From Pelagimonas sp. (GTDB lineage Bacteria; Pseudomonadota; Alphaproteobacteria; Rhodobacterales; Rhodobacteraceae), in the NCBI GenBank assembly GCA_025210345.1, contig JAOARX010000003.1, positions 1 to 48,318 on the forward strand: DNA of 48,318 bases, read 5' to 3'. The number at the start of each line of letters is the position of its first letter. Position 1 is the first letter of the stretch. Positions 16,326 to 25,751 of the stretch are shown here, piece after piece. A model generated the notes under the pieces. It made no database searches and was not told the DNA's origin. It saw only the letters and a list, made by a program, of their open reading frames with translations. The translations under genes and the position numbers were made by a program.

Positions 16326-17663
16326 ATGACAGAGATTTTGATCAAAAACGCCAAAACCGTGCTGACCATGGACGACAGCGCACGTGAATTGGCAGGGGTG
16401 GATATTCACCTGAAGGATGGTGTCATCGCCGCAATGGGCCGGGATCTGACCACCCAGGGCGAGATCCTGGATGCGGCCCACTGCGTTGTGACACCCGGCC
16501 TCGTGAACACGCATCATCACCTGTACCAGACGCTGACGCGCGCGGTGCCGGGGGGGCAGGATGCGCTTTTGTTTGGCTGGCTCAAGACGTTGTATCCGAT
16601 CTGGTCGCGGTTCGGCCCCGAGGAAATGTTTGTTTCCGCGCAGGTTGGCTTGGCCGAGCTGGCCCTGTCTGGCTGTACGCTCAGTTCGGATCATCTGTAT
16701 CTCTATCCCAACGGCGCACGGTTGGAAGACACCATTCATGCCGCCAGCGAGCTGGGTCTGCGCTTTCACCCCACGCGCGGCGCCATGAGCATCGGCGAAA
16801 GCGCGGGGGGGGTGCCCCCGGATGATCTGGTCGAACGCGAAAGCGATATTCTCGAGGATTGCATTCGCGTCATCGACGGGTTCCATGATCCGTCTGAGGG
16901 GGCGATGGTGCGCGTTGGCGTTGCCCCCTGTTCCCCCTTTTCCGTCAGCCGTAACCTGATGCGCGATGCGGCGCTGTTGGCGCGCGACAAGGGCGTCATG
17001 TTGCACACACATCTGGCCGAGAACGACGAAGACATTGCCTATAGCGAGGCCCAGTTTGGCTGTCGCCCGGGGCAATATGCCGAAGAGCTGGGCTGGACGG
17101 GGGATGACGTCTGGCACGCGCATTGCGTCAAGCTGGACGGGCAAGAGATCGACCTGTTCGCCAAAACTGGGACGGGGGTGGCGCACTGCCCCTGTTCGAA
17201 CTGCCGTCTTGGATCTGGCATCGCCCCTGTGCGCGAGATGCGAGATGCAGGTGTGAAAGTGGGGCTGGGGGTTGATGGCTCGGCCAGCAACGATGTCGGC
17301 AACCTGATGGCGGAGGCGCGGCAAACCATGCTGCTGCAACGCGTGTCGCGCGGTGCGGATGCAATGAGCCCCCGCGAGGCCCTGCGCATCGCCACCCGCG
17401 GTGGCGCCGAGGTCCTCGGGCGGCACGATTGCGGGCAGATTGCGGTTGGCAAACGGGCGGATCTGGCGGTGTGGGACGTGTCAGGCATCGAAAGCGCCGG
17501 GAGCTGGGATCCCGCCGCCTTGGTGCTGGTCGGCCCACAAAAGGCGCGGCACGTGTTGGTCGAGGGGCGGCAGATCGTGCGCGACTTTCAGATCGCGACC
17601 GTGGATATGCAAGCGCTGATCGCACGCCAGACCCATCTGGCCCAGCGTCTGGCGCAGGGTTAG
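16326..17663 (+). CDS. 8-oxoguanine deaminase
   Basis: A 445-residue amidohydrolase of the TRZ/ATZ subgroup. Metal ligands are seen in VNTHHHLYQTLTR (H63 and H65), the HTHLAEND segment and GVDGSASND near the C-terminal third. The phrase HCPCSNCRLGSGIAPVREM is characteristic of 8-oxoguanine deaminases, which convert 8-oxoguanine to uric acid plus ammonia. I chose the ATG at 16326, which has an AGGGGA ribosome-binding site; a longer frame from 16239 overlaps hisN and lacks conservation. It is convergent with the guanine deaminase gene 30 bases downstream, so both purine deaminases sit side by side. Confidence 0.85.
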   Translation: MTEILIKNAKTVLTMDDSARELAGVDIHLKDGVIAAMGRDLTTQGEILDAAHCVVTPGLVNTHHHLYQTLTRAVPGGQDALLFGWLKTLYPIWSRFGPEEMFVSAQVGLAELALSGCTLSSDHLYLYPNGARLEDTIHAASELGLRFHPTRGAMSIGESAGGVPPDDLVERESDILEDCIRVIDGFHDPSEGAMVRVGVAPCSPFSVSRNLMRDAALLARDKGVMLHTHLAENDEDIAYSEAQFGCRPGQYAEELGWTGDDVWHAHCVKLDGQEIDLFAKTGTGVAHCPCSNCRLGSGIAPVREMRDAGVKVGLGVDGSASNDVGNLMAEARQTMLLQRVSRGADAMSPREALRIATRGGAEVLGRHDCGQIAVGKRADLAVWDVSGIESAGSWDPAALVLVGPQKARHVLVEGRQIVRDFQIATVDMQALIARQTHLAQRLAQG

Positions 17664-17693
17664 GGCAGGGTAGGGCAGACCCCCCCGCATCCC

Positions 17694-19007
17694 CTATAGC
17701 ATGGGCTGTCCCGCGACCCAGGTCTGTTTCACGCAGCGATCATCCCCCATCATGATGGTCGGGAACAGGGCTTCCCAGATGTCGCCCGCGCGCGCGCTGC
17801 GCTGGGCGATGGCGGGCGTCGCGCCAAGATCCAACAGCTGAAAATCCGCCTCCAGTCCCGGGGCGAGATTGCCGACCTGGTCATCAGCCCTGAGCGCCCG
17901 CGCCGACCCCTGCGTCGCCAGCCAAAGCAACTCGGAGGGGTGCAGCGGGCGCCCCCGCAGCTGCCCGATTTCATAGGCCGCGGCCATCGCGCGCAGCATG
18001 GAAAAGGATGACCCACCGCCGGTGTCCGTGGCTAGCCCAACGCGGAGGCCCGACCGCGTCAGCCCCTCCATGTCAAACAGGCCCGATCCGATGAAGGTGT
18101 TGGACGTGGGGCAGTGGACCAGGGCTGCACCCAACTCTTGCAGCCGGTCTTTTTCGCGATTTTCCAGATGGATCGCATGGCCATACAGGCCGTTTTCCCC
18201 AAGAAGCCCATGGGCTTCGTAGGTATCCAGATAGTCACGGGCTTGCGGGAACAGGGATTTCACCCAAGCGATTTCATCGGTTTGCTCGCTCAGATGGGTT
18301 TGCATCAGACATTCGGGATGCGCGGCCCAAAGCGCGCCAAGAGCGCTTAGCTGCTCAGGTGTCGACGTCGGAGAGAAACGTGGCGTGATGACATAGCTGC
18401 CCCGCGCGGTGCCATGCCAACGGTCCAACAGGCGTTGGCTGTCATCATACGCGCTTTGCGCGCTGTCGCGCAGCCCGTCCGGCGCGTTGCGGTCCATACA
18501 GGTTTTGCCGGCAAAGATCCGCATGTTGCGCTCTTGTGCCGCCTCGAACAGGGCATCGACTGACGCGGGGTGAATGGTGCAAAAACTGCAAACCGTGGTG
18601 GTTCCGTGGTCCAGCAACAGATCCAGATATTGTCCGGCAATCTGTCGTGCATAGGTGAGATCGGCAAAGCGGGTCTCTTCGGGAAAGGTATAGGTGTTCA
18701 GCCAGTCAATCAGCCGCTTGCCCCAGCTGGCGATAATGCCCGTTTGCGGATAATGCGCGTGCGCGTCGACAAAACCGGGAACCAACAGCCCCGGACCGTG
18801 ATCGTGGATCTGTGCCTCGGGATAGCGCAGGCGCAGGTCATCGGCCGTGCCCACCGCGTGGATGCGCCCCGCCTGAACCGCGATTGCGCCATGGTATTCA
18901 TGGGTGACAGCATCCGGGCCCGCGTCAAATGGATTGGCGTTGAACACCAGCGTTTGGCCAAGGTGCAGGTCGATGGCAGAACTGCAAGAGACTGAAATCT
19001 GTGTCAT
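17694..19007 (-). CDS. guaD: Guanine deaminase
   Basis: A 437-residue zinc amidohydrolase converting guanine to xanthine. Motifs: VDAHAHYPQTG (80-90) with metal histidines H83 and H85, the guanine-pocket segment CSFCTIHPASVDALFEAA, MQTHLSEQTDEIAW, HCPTSNTFIGSGLF, and the C-terminal metal aspartate in LATDTGGGSSFSMLRAM. All fit GuaD. I placed the start at 19007, where a CAGGAG site lies 8 bases upstream; the frame is open to 19094 but without family-like sequence. It feeds purine catabolism together with the convergent 8-oxoguanine deaminase. Confidence 0.92.
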   Translation of the reverse strand: MTQISVSCSSAIDLHLGQTLVFNANPFDAGPDAVTHEYHGAIAVQAGRIHAVGTADDLRLRYPEAQIHDHGPGLLVPGFVDAHAHYPQTGIIASWGKRLIDWLNTYTFPEETRFADLTYARQIAGQYLDLLLDHGTTTVCSFCTIHPASVDALFEAAQERNMRIFAGKTCMDRNAPDGLRDSAQSAYDDSQRLLDRWHGTARGSYVITPRFSPTSTPEQLSALGALWAAHPECLMQTHLSEQTDEIAWVKSLFPQARDYLDTYEAHGLLGENGLYGHAIHLENREKDRLQELGAALVHCPTSNTFIGSGLFDMEGLTRSGLRVGLATDTGGGSSFSMLRAMAAAYEIGQLRGRPLHPSELLWLATQGSARALRADDQVGNLAPGLEADFQLLDLGATPAIAQRSARAGDIWEALFPTIMMGDDRCVKQTWVAGQPML

Positions 19008-19096
19008 GTGGTGCTCCTGCTTATCCTGTCCGGGCCGTGTGCGCAGGGCACAGTGCCCAGACTGCAGCGGATGTGCAAGCCTTGTCCCGGGCACGA

Positions 19097-20554
19097 TCAG
19101 TTGCGGCAGATCTCAAGGCAGGCCCGAAGCCCGCGTCCGTTTTGCTCAAACCGCAATTGTCCCCCGTGCTGTTCGGCCACCGTTGCAACAATGGTCAGCC
19201 CAAGACCGAACCCGCTGATCGCCCCGGTGTTGTCGCCGCGTTTGAACGGGGCAAAGACCTTTTCGATGTCTGCGACCGACATGTCAGATCCTTCGTCCTC
19301 AACGGTGATCACCACGTGGCTGGCGTTTGCCTCGATGCCCACATGCGCGCGCCGCCCGTATTTCAGCGCATTGTCGATCAGGTTCGATAGCGCACGCTGC
19401 AAGGCAATGGGACGCGCGATGACGAGGATCCGCGGCTCTTGCGGCAAAGCACCATGGCCGGGGTGCCCCGAGAACACGGAAACCCCACCCTTGATCGTGT
19501 CCGGATCGGGGGGCTGGAATTCTACCGGGCGCCCCAGATCGTGATAGTCATCGACGATCGCCTGCACGAACGGCATCAGGGCCAGCTTGCGCGGCGCTTC
19601 GGTGTTCATTTCGGCGCGGGTGTATGTCAGAACACTTTCGATCATGCCGGTCATGCTGTCGATATCCGCCTGAAATTGGCCACGCAGGTCCGGGTCGGGG
19701 ATCAGGGCTGTACGCAGCCGCAGCCGCGTGGCGGGGGTGCCCAGATCGTGGCTGACCCCGGACAGAACCACAGCGCGTTTGTGCAGTCGTGCGCGTTCGT
19801 CTTTCAGGTGGCTGTTGACCGCGCTGACAATTTCTCGCAGATCATGCGGCCCCTCGGTCGGATAGCTTTCCGGCCCCCCAAGCCGCGTGCGATCGCGCAG
19901 GGCATGGGCAAAGCGGTCGAAATGCCCAAGGCTTTCGGCCATCAGGGCCGCGAGCACCATCAACGCGCCCACGCTCAGCAAGACCGCCAGCAGGCGATGG
20001 TCCGGTGGCGCCGCGGAACAGCCCCAGCGCGCAGCCCCGTCAATGCGCATCCACGGCCGTCCCGCAGCCTGCGCAAACACCACCGGTTCGCTGCAGTAGG
20101 TGGCCAACAACCGCGTGACCGCCCCCAGTTTCTGCGCCGCGCTCTGGCCCTCTTCCGAGGTGATGTCACCAATGGAATACCGCAGTTTGCCCGAGACGAT
20201 CACCAGCGACAGCGCGACCTCACCCAACGGGGACTGGCCCGGCTCGTGCAATGTCATCGTGGTGACAAAGGCGGGTTTGGGCAAATCCGGCAGGCGCAGG
20301 ATCTCTGTGCTTGTGATCTTGTCGGCCTCTGTGCCGGGAAGCGCGGTCAGGGTTATGCCGATTGGGACCGGGGCCCCCCGCCGCAGAGTGCCATCCAGGG
20401 CAACCCCGGTCATAAACGCTTGGGCCTGAAAATCGCGCCATTGGTGTACGGACTGCATCCAAAGCGCGGTGGCCCCGACACCCAGGGCAAACGCCAGCCC
20501 CATGACGATCAACCCCAAGGTATGCAGGCGTAGGCCAAGTTTCATGACACGCAT
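19097..20554 (-). CDS. Sensor histidine kinase
   Basis: A 485-residue membrane kinase. Transmembrane helices are at about 12-33 and 187-207, flanking a periplasmic sensor of some 150 residues. A HAMP-like linker follows, then the dimerisation box with the phospho-accepting histidine H269 (SGVSHDLGTPATRLRLRTAL). The ATP domain has an N box (LSNLIDNALKYGRR) and a G2 box (GFGLGLTIVATVAEQHGG). The G1 box reads DEGSDMS, lacking the usual second glycine, which may lower activity. It lies 21 bases downstream of its response regulator gene, on the opposite strand from the sugar ABC transporter. The pair resembles the GtrS/GltR arrangement beside glucose transporters. Confidence 0.88.
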   Translation of the reverse strand: MRVMKLGLRLHTLGLIVMGLAFALGVGATALWMQSVHQWRDFQAQAFMTGVALDGTLRRGAPVPIGITLTALPGTEADKITSTEILRLPDLPKPAFVTTMTLHEPGQSPLGEVALSLVIVSGKLRYSIGDITSEEGQSAAQKLGAVTRLLATYCSEPVVFAQAAGRPWMRIDGAARWGCSAAPPDHRLLAVLLSVGALMVLAALMAESLGHFDRFAHALRDRTRLGGPESYPTEGPHDLREIVSAVNSHLKDERARLHKRAVVLSGVSHDLGTPATRLRLRTALIPDPDLRGQFQADIDSMTGMIESVLTYTRAEMNTEAPRKLALMPFVQAIVDDYHDLGRPVEFQPPDPDTIKGGVSVFSGHPGHGALPQEPRILVIARPIALQRALSNLIDNALKYGRRAHVGIEANASHVVITVEDEGSDMSVADIEKVFAPFKRGDNTGAISGFGLGLTIVATVAEQHGGQLRFEQNGRGLRACLEICRN

Positions 20555-20575
20555 CGGTTGGGCGCTGGCAGGGGA

Positions 20576-21310
20576 TCAGACATCCTCTGACCTGACGTCT
20601 GTGGCAAAAACATATCCGACCCCCCGTTCCGTGCGCAGAATACGTGGCGTTTTGGGGTTGGGTTCGATTTTGCCACGCAAGCGCCCAACCAGCATGTCGA
20701 TCCCACGCCCGGAGGCATCGGGGTGTGCGCCTTCCTTGGTCACGTCCAGCGCCGAGGCGATCTCGTCACGGGTCAGGGGGATATGCGGATTGGCCAGGAA
20801 CACTTTTAGCAGGGCTGTTTCCCGCTGGGACAGCGTGACCTGCACCGCATCGGGGGACAGAACTTCGTTTCGCTTGGCGTCAAAACGCCAACCTGCAAAG
20901 TGAAACACGGACAGCCGCCGCCGATAGACAAGCGAAGCACTGCGCCGCGCGCGGTGCAGCACGGCGCGCACCCGCGCCAACAGCAGGTCCGGGTTGAAGG
21001 GTTTGGCGATATAGTCATCGGCGCCGACCTCATAGCCGGCCATGCGCTGGGTGTCGGCCGACAGCGCCGAAACCAGAATGATGGGGACATCCTGTCCATC
21101 GCGCAGGCGCGCGCAGATCTCGATCCCGTTTTCGTCACCCAGCATCACATCCAGCAATATCAGGTCGATCCGACCGCTCTCCAGCGCGGCGCGGATCTCG
21201 GTTTCGCTGTGACAGGGCAGGGCGATAAAGCCGTTTTGCTGCAGAAAACGGGTCATCATCTCGCGCATCTGCACGTCATCATCCACCACCAATAGCCGCG
21301 GAATCGGCAT
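20576..21310 (-). CDS. OmpR-family response regulator
   Basis: A 244-residue two-domain regulator. The receiver domain (1-120) has the acidic pocket VVDDD, phospho-acceptor D54 (LILLDVMLG), and the VSALS and YIAKPF positions. The C-terminal winged helix of OmpR type ends with RGVGYVFA. The start at 21310 was chosen over the longer open frame to 21496 because a GGAGGG site precedes it and the receiver domain begins at once (MPIPRLLVVDDD). The promoter region to the right carries tandem GTAAC half-sites at 10-base spacing, a fitting operator for this family. Probable target: the divergent sugar importer operon. Confidence 0.9.
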   Translation of the reverse strand: MPIPRLLVVDDDVQMREMMTRFLQQNGFIALPCHSETEIRAALESGRIDLILLDVMLGDENGIEICARLRDGQDVPIILVSALSADTQRMAGYEVGADDYIAKPFNPDLLLARVRAVLHRARRSASLVYRRRLSVFHFAGWRFDAKRNEVLSPDAVQVTLSQRETALLKVFLANPHIPLTRDEIASALDVTKEGAHPDASGRGIDMLVGRLRGKIEPNPKTPRILRTERGVGYVFATDVRSEDV

Positions 21311-21349
21311 CTCTCCTCCCTTGATCTGCCCAACGTTGGGCGATTGTTT

Positions 21350-21394
21350 GTAACAGCATGCAACAAAATCAAGCCGAGCGTAACAACATGTAAC
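21350..21394 (+). promoter_or_regulatory. Tandem GTAAC half-sites, likely OmpR-type operator
   Basis: Two copies of a 15-base element, GTAACAGCATGCAAC (21350-21364) and GTAACAACATGTAAC (21380-21394), lie exactly 30 bases apart between the divergent response-regulator gene and the ABC importer operon. Each copy holds two GYAAC half-sites 10 bases apart, so the four half-sites start at 21350, 21360, 21380 and 21390. Head-to-tail half-sites at one-helical-turn spacing are typical of OmpR-family DNA binding. The palindrome CCAACGTTGG at 21330-21339 lies beside it. Confidence 0.6.
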
Positions 21395-21520
21395 GGCGGA
21401 CACGGAAATCTGAGGAGCAAGGGGGAAAACAACGTTCAAGGTGATTGCAAGGATGCGGCGGCTTTTGGCAGGGTTTGCGTCAAGGCCGAAGATCAAGCGG
21501 CCTCAATGGGAGGAAAGATC

Positions 21521-22765
21521 ATGAAATTGACTGCTTTGGCGGCCGTATCGGCCGTTGCTCTGAGTTATGGCATGTCGGCCAGCGCCGGCCCCGAGGCCGA
21601 GGTGCTGCATTGGTGGACATCCGGTGGAGAAGCCAAATCGGTGGCCGTGCTGCAACAGGAATTTGCCGATAACGGCGGCGCGTGGACTGATATGCCCGTT
21701 GCGGGCGGTGGCGGCGATGCGGCCATGACCGCATTGCGCGCGCGCGTCTTGTCGGGCAATGCGCCGACCGCGGTTCAACTGAAAGGACCGGCCATTCAGG
21801 AATGGTACGAAGAGGGCGTGCTGGCAGATATTTCCAGCGTCGCCGAGGCCAATGGTTGGGACAAAGTGCTGCCCGATGCCATTGCCGGGCACATGAAATG
21901 CGAAGGCAGCTGGTGCGCGGCGCCGGTGAACGTGCACCGCATTGACTGGATCTGGGGCAATGCTGACGTGCTCAAGGCCAATGGCATTGAAATGCCCACC
22001 ACCTGGGATGAGTTCAACGCCGCCGCCGAGAAACTGGCCGCCGCAGGGATCACGCCGCTGGCCCATGGCGGACAGGCCTGGCAAGATGCCACCGTATTCG
22101 AAGCGGTCGCGCTGGGCCTGCTGGGGGCCGAGGATTTTCGCAAGGCCTTTGTCGAACTGGACATGGACACGCTGAAATCGGACAAGATGGTCGCGGTGTT
22201 TGACCAGATGCGCAAGATGCGCGGCTATGTCGACGACAACTTTTCCGGCCGCGACTGGAACCTGGCCACCGCGATGGTCATGAACGGCGAAGCCGCGTTC
22301 CAGATCATGGGCGACTGGGCCAAGGGCGAATTCCTTGCCGCCGGAAAAGTGCCCGGGCAGGACTTTTTGTGCGTCTCCACACCGGGCGAAGGCTTTCTCT
22401 ATAACGTTGATAGCTTTGCGATGTTCGACGTGTCGGGCGATGACAAGAAAGCCGGGCAGGACCTGCTGGCCAAGCTGATCGTCGGACAGAACTTCCAAAA
22501 GGTGTTCAACCTCAACAAGGGGTCGATCCCGGCGCGGGTTGACGTTGCCCTTGATGAGTTCGACAGCTGCGCCCACACTTCGGCCAAGGATATGACCGAC
22601 AGTTCGAACGGTGGCTCGCTGTTGCCCAGCTATGCGCATGGCATGGCGCTGCGCGGTGCGCAGGCAGGCGCGATCACCGATGTCGTTACGGCGCATTTCA
22701 ATTCGGACATGTCCTCTGCCGATGCGGTCAAGATGCTGGCCGATGCGGTCGCGAACTCGCTGTAA
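21521..22765 (+). CDS. Sugar ABC transporter substrate-binding protein (glucose/mannose type)
   Basis: A 414-residue periplasmic binding protein. The signal peptide covers residues 1-23 (cleavage near SASAG). The mature part follows the family 1 extracellular solute-binding fold, with VLHWWTSGGEAKSVAVLQQ at the N-terminus, the phrase APVNVHRIDWIWGN and GDWAKGEF near the hinge. These are features of the GtsA-type glucose/mannose-binding proteins. GGAGGAAAG precedes the ATG at 21521; a longer open frame to 21344 is not used because the signal peptide starts at this ATG. First gene of a four-gene importer operon facing a two-component system. Confidence 0.88.
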   Translation: MKLTALAAVSAVALSYGMSASAGPEAEVLHWWTSGGEAKSVAVLQQEFADNGGAWTDMPVAGGGGDAAMTALRARVLSGNAPTAVQLKGPAIQEWYEEGVLADISSVAEANGWDKVLPDAIAGHMKCEGSWCAAPVNVHRIDWIWGNADVLKANGIEMPTTWDEFNAAAEKLAAAGITPLAHGGQAWQDATVFEAVALGLLGAEDFRKAFVELDMDTLKSDKMVAVFDQMRKMRGYVDDNFSGRDWNLATAMVMNGEAAFQIMGDWAKGEFLAAGKVPGQDFLCVSTPGEGFLYNVDSFAMFDVSGDDKKAGQDLLAKLIVGQNFQKVFNLNKGSIPARVDVALDEFDSCAHTSAKDMTDSSNGGSLLPSYAHGMALRGAQAGAITDVVTAHFNSDMSSADAVKMLADAVANSL

Positions 22766-22825
22766 CCCATGAACTGGGCCCGCCGCCGCATGGGGGTGGG
22801 CCGACCTATATCCGGGGGCGGAACA

Positions 22826-23698
22826 ATGACCGAATGGCTGGAACGTCATCTTCCCAAAATCGTGCTGGCGCCGTCCTTTGTGGCGATCCTCGTGTTTGTC
22901 TATGGCTTTATCGTCTGGACGGCCTGGGTGTCGCTGACACGATCCAAGCTGTTGCCGAAATATGAAATCAAGGGGCTGATCCAATACGAACGGCTGTTTG
23001 CCTCACCCAGGTGGGACACCGCCATGTCGAACCTGTTCGTGTTTGGCGTCTTGTTCATCGTGATCGCCATGGTTCTGGGGCTGCTGCTGGCGATCATGCT
23101 GGACCAGAAAATCCGGTCCGAAGGCGTGTTGCGCACGATCTACCTGTACCCGATGGCGCTGTCGATGATCGTCACCGGGACCGCGTGGAAATGGATCATG
23201 AACCCCGGTCTGGGGATCGAGGCCATGATGCACAACTGGGGGTTCGAAAGCTTTTCATTCGATTGGGTGGTGAACCCGGACAAGGCGATCTACGCGGTGG
23301 TGATTGCCGGGGTCTGGCAGGCGTCCGGTTTTGTCATGGCGTTGTTCCTGGCGGGGTTGCGCAGTGTAGACAGCGAGATCATCAAGGCCGCGCAGGTGGA
23401 TGGGATTCCGGGATGGCGCATCTATAGTGCGATTATCATTCCCTCAATGGCCCCCATATTCCTGTCGGCCTTCATCGTGCTGGCGCATCTGGCGATCAAA
23501 AGCTTTGACCTGGTGATCGCGCTGACGGGCGGCGGGCCCGGCTATGCCACCGATCTGCCTGCAACCTACATGTATGCCATGGCGTTTTCGCGCGGTGACA
23601 TTGGTCAGGCGGCCAGTTCGGCCATGGTGATGATGGCCGTCGTCTTTGCCATCGTGGTTCCCTATCTCTATTCCGAATTGCGGGTGAAGCATGACTGA
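22826..23698 (+). CDS. Sugar ABC transporter permease
   Basis: A 290-residue inner-membrane permease of the MalF-like group with about six transmembrane helices. The first is near residues 14-35 (LAPSFVAILVFVYGFIVWTA). The EAA loop that docks on the ATPase is visible at DSEIIKAAQVDGIPGWRIY in the C-terminal third. The ATG at 22826 follows GGGGGCGG; an upstream ATG at 22769 gives no conserved sequence. The 3' end overlaps the next permease by 8 bases, indicating translational coupling. Confidence 0.9.
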   Translation: MTEWLERHLPKIVLAPSFVAILVFVYGFIVWTAWVSLTRSKLLPKYEIKGLIQYERLFASPRWDTAMSNLFVFGVLFIVIAMVLGLLLAIMLDQKIRSEGVLRTIYLYPMALSMIVTGTAWKWIMNPGLGIEAMMHNWGFESFSFDWVVNPDKAIYAVVIAGVWQASGFVMALFLAGLRSVDSEIIKAAQVDGIPGWRIYSAIIIPSMAPIFLSAFIVLAHLAIKSFDLVIALTGGGPGYATDLPATYMYAMAFSRGDIGQAASSAMVMMAVVFAIVVPYLYSELRVKHD

Positions 23699-24584
23699 TC
23701 TGAGCACAACTTACGCCACACACGGATCTGGCTGGGGCCGTCTCGCTTTGCGGATCCTGCTCTTTACGCTCTTGGGGCTATTCGCGCTGTTCTACCTGAT
23801 GCCGCTTTTCGTGATGTTGACCACATCTTTGAAAAGCCTGGAAGAAATTCGCACCGGAAGCCTGTTGGACTTTCCGCGCCAAGTGACCTTTGAGGCGTGG
23901 AAAACCGCGTGGTCAGGCGCTTGCACCGGGATCCAATGCGAAGGGCTGCGGCCGTATTTCTGGAATTCGGTTGTTCTGGCAATCCCGGCGGTGGCGATTT
24001 CGACCATGCTGGGGGCGGTGAACGGATATGTGATCGCCCAATGGAAGTTCAAAGGCGCCAATATGATCTTTTCGCTGATGTTGTTTGGCTGCTTTATCCC
24101 GTTCCAAGTGGTTTTGCTGCCCATGGCGCGCATGCTGGGGCTGATGGGGCTGGCCGGAAGCATCCCGGGGCTGATCTTTGTGCATGTGATCTATGGCATC
24201 GGCTTTACCACGTTGTTTTTCCGAAACTATTACGTGACGGTGCCGCAGGAGCTGGTCAAGGCGGCCAAGGTTGATGGGGCGGGGTTCTTTCGCATCTTCT
24301 GGTCGATCTTTCTGCCGCTTTCACTGCCGATCATCGTGGTGACGGTCATCTGGCAATTCACGCAGATCTGGAACGACTTCCTGTTCGGCGTGTCCTTTAG
24401 CCAGGCAGGCACCCAACCGGTCACCGTGGCCCTGAACAACATCGTCAATTCGACCACGGGCGTCAAAGAATACAACGTCGATATGGCCGCCGCCATCATC
24501 GCCGCGCTGCCCACGCTGTTGGTCTATGTCGTGGCGGGAAAATACTTCATCCGCGGTCTGACCGCCGGCTCTGTCAAAGGATAA
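23691..24584 (+). CDS. Sugar ABC transporter permease
   Basis: The 297-residue second permease, of the MalG-like group, has six predicted membrane helices. The first lies at about residues 20-42 (LLFTLLGLFALFYLMPLFVM). The EAA loop is QELVKAAKVDGAGFFRIF near residue 190. A cysteine pair in ACTGIQCEG (about 75-83) sits in the first periplasmic loop, a feature I have seen in glucose/mannose permeases of this type. It overlaps the previous gene by 8 bases and precedes the ATPase by 3 bases. Confidence 0.9.
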   Translation: MTDLSTTYATHGSGWGRLALRILLFTLLGLFALFYLMPLFVMLTTSLKSLEEIRTGSLLDFPRQVTFEAWKTAWSGACTGIQCEGLRPYFWNSVVLAIPAVAISTMLGAVNGYVIAQWKFKGANMIFSLMLFGCFIPFQVVLLPMARMLGLMGLAGSIPGLIFVHVIYGIGFTTLFFRNYYVTVPQELVKAAKVDGAGFFRIFWSIFLPLSLPIIVVTVIWQFTQIWNDFLFGVSFSQAGTQPVTVALNNIVNSTTGVKEYNVDMAAAIIAALPTLLVYVVAGKYFIRGLTAGSVKG

Positions 24585-24587
24585 GCT

Positions 24588-25685
24588 ATGCAACCGATCC
24601 TCAATATTCAGAACCTATACAAAAGCTATGGCGCGACCGAGATCCTCAAGGATATCAACGTCGCGATCGAGCCGGGGGATTTCCTTGTGCTGGTGGGGCC
24701 GTCGGGATGTGGCAAGTCAACGCTGCTGAACTGCATCGCCGGGCTTGAGCCGATCAGCGGCGGCACGGTTGAAATCGGCGGGCGGGATATGACTCATGTC
24801 AGCCCCAAAGATCGCGACATCGCCATGGTGTTTCAAAGCTATGCTTTGTATCCGACCATGACCGTCGCCAAGAACATCACCTTTGGCATGAAGGTGCGTG
24901 GCGTAGATGCCGCGACCCAAGAGGCCAAACTGACAGAGGTGGCACGGCAATTGCAGATCGAGCCCCTTTTAAAGCGCCGCCCGGCGCAGCTCTCTGGTGG
25001 CCAACGCCAGCGGGTCGCCATGGGGCGTGCGCTGGTGCGTGATCCCAAGCTGTTCTTGTTCGACGAACCCCTGTCCAATCTGGACGCCAAGTTGCGCGTG
25101 GAAATGCGTATGGAGATCAAGCGGTTGCACCAGAACCTGGGGGCCAGCATGGTCTATGTGACACATGATCAGATCGAAGCAATGACGCTGGCCACCAAGA
25201 TTGTCGTCATGAAGGGCGGAGTGGTGCAGCAGATCGGTTCCCCGGCCGAAATCTATAACCGCCCAGCCAATCTGTTTGTCGCGGATTTCATGGGAAGCCC
25301 GGCGATGAACCTGATCCCGGCGCGTGCGCGGCGTGATGGGGCGGGCACAAGGATCGAGATCACACGCGACGGGGCGGCCCCGGTCATTTTGAACGACACA
25401 CATGCGGGGGTCTTGCCAGAAGATGTGATCCTTGGCTTGCGCCCAGAAGATATCGCCGAGGCGGGGTTCCGCGCCGGGCAGGATGTGCAACAGGCGCAAT
25501 GCCTGGTGGATATGGTCGAGCCCGCGGGCGCGGATACCTATGTGGTTTCGAACCTCGGGGGCAAACAGGTCACGGCGCGGCTGCATGCGGAAACCGGGGC
25601 GCAACCCGGCGAGATGCTGGATCTCGCGTTTGATCTGGGAAAGGTGTCCTATTTTGCCCCGGACACCGGCGAACGTCTGAACTGA
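24588..25685 (+). CDS. Sugar ABC transporter ATP-binding protein (UgpC/MsmK type)
   Basis: A 365-residue ATPase with Walker A GPSGCGKST (37-45), Q-loop FQSYALYP, signature LSGGQRQRVAMGRAL, Walker B LFLFDEPLSNLDA and the switch histidine in VTHDQ. The C-terminal third is the TOBE/MalK-type regulatory domain, so it belongs to the CUT1 carbohydrate-importer ATPases. It completes the binding protein, permease, permease, ATPase set. An unrelated methyltransferase gene begins 66 bases later. Confidence 0.94.
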   Translation: MQPILNIQNLYKSYGATEILKDINVAIEPGDFLVLVGPSGCGKSTLLNCIAGLEPISGGTVEIGGRDMTHVSPKDRDIAMVFQSYALYPTMTVAKNITFGMKVRGVDAATQEAKLTEVARQLQIEPLLKRRPAQLSGGQRQRVAMGRALVRDPKLFLFDEPLSNLDAKLRVEMRMEIKRLHQNLGASMVYVTHDQIEAMTLATKIVVMKGGVVQQIGSPAEIYNRPANLFVADFMGSPAMNLIPARARRDGAGTRIEITRDGAAPVILNDTHAGVLPEDVILGLRPEDIAEAGFRAGQDVQQAQCLVDMVEPAGADTYVVSNLGGKQVTARLHAETGAQPGEMLDLAFDLGKVSYFAPDTGERLN

Positions 25686-25751
25686 AATCCGTGGACAATA
25701 CAAAGCGTAAAGCGTGTAATGCACCGACCGACACATCCGAGCGGAGAGATT

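Noticed and set aside
21503-22984. Minus-strand open frame of 493 codons over the sugar-binding protein gene
   Set aside because: Histidine- and arginine-rich nonsense typical of antisense frames in GC-rich DNA, and it covers a gene with clear signal peptide and motifs.
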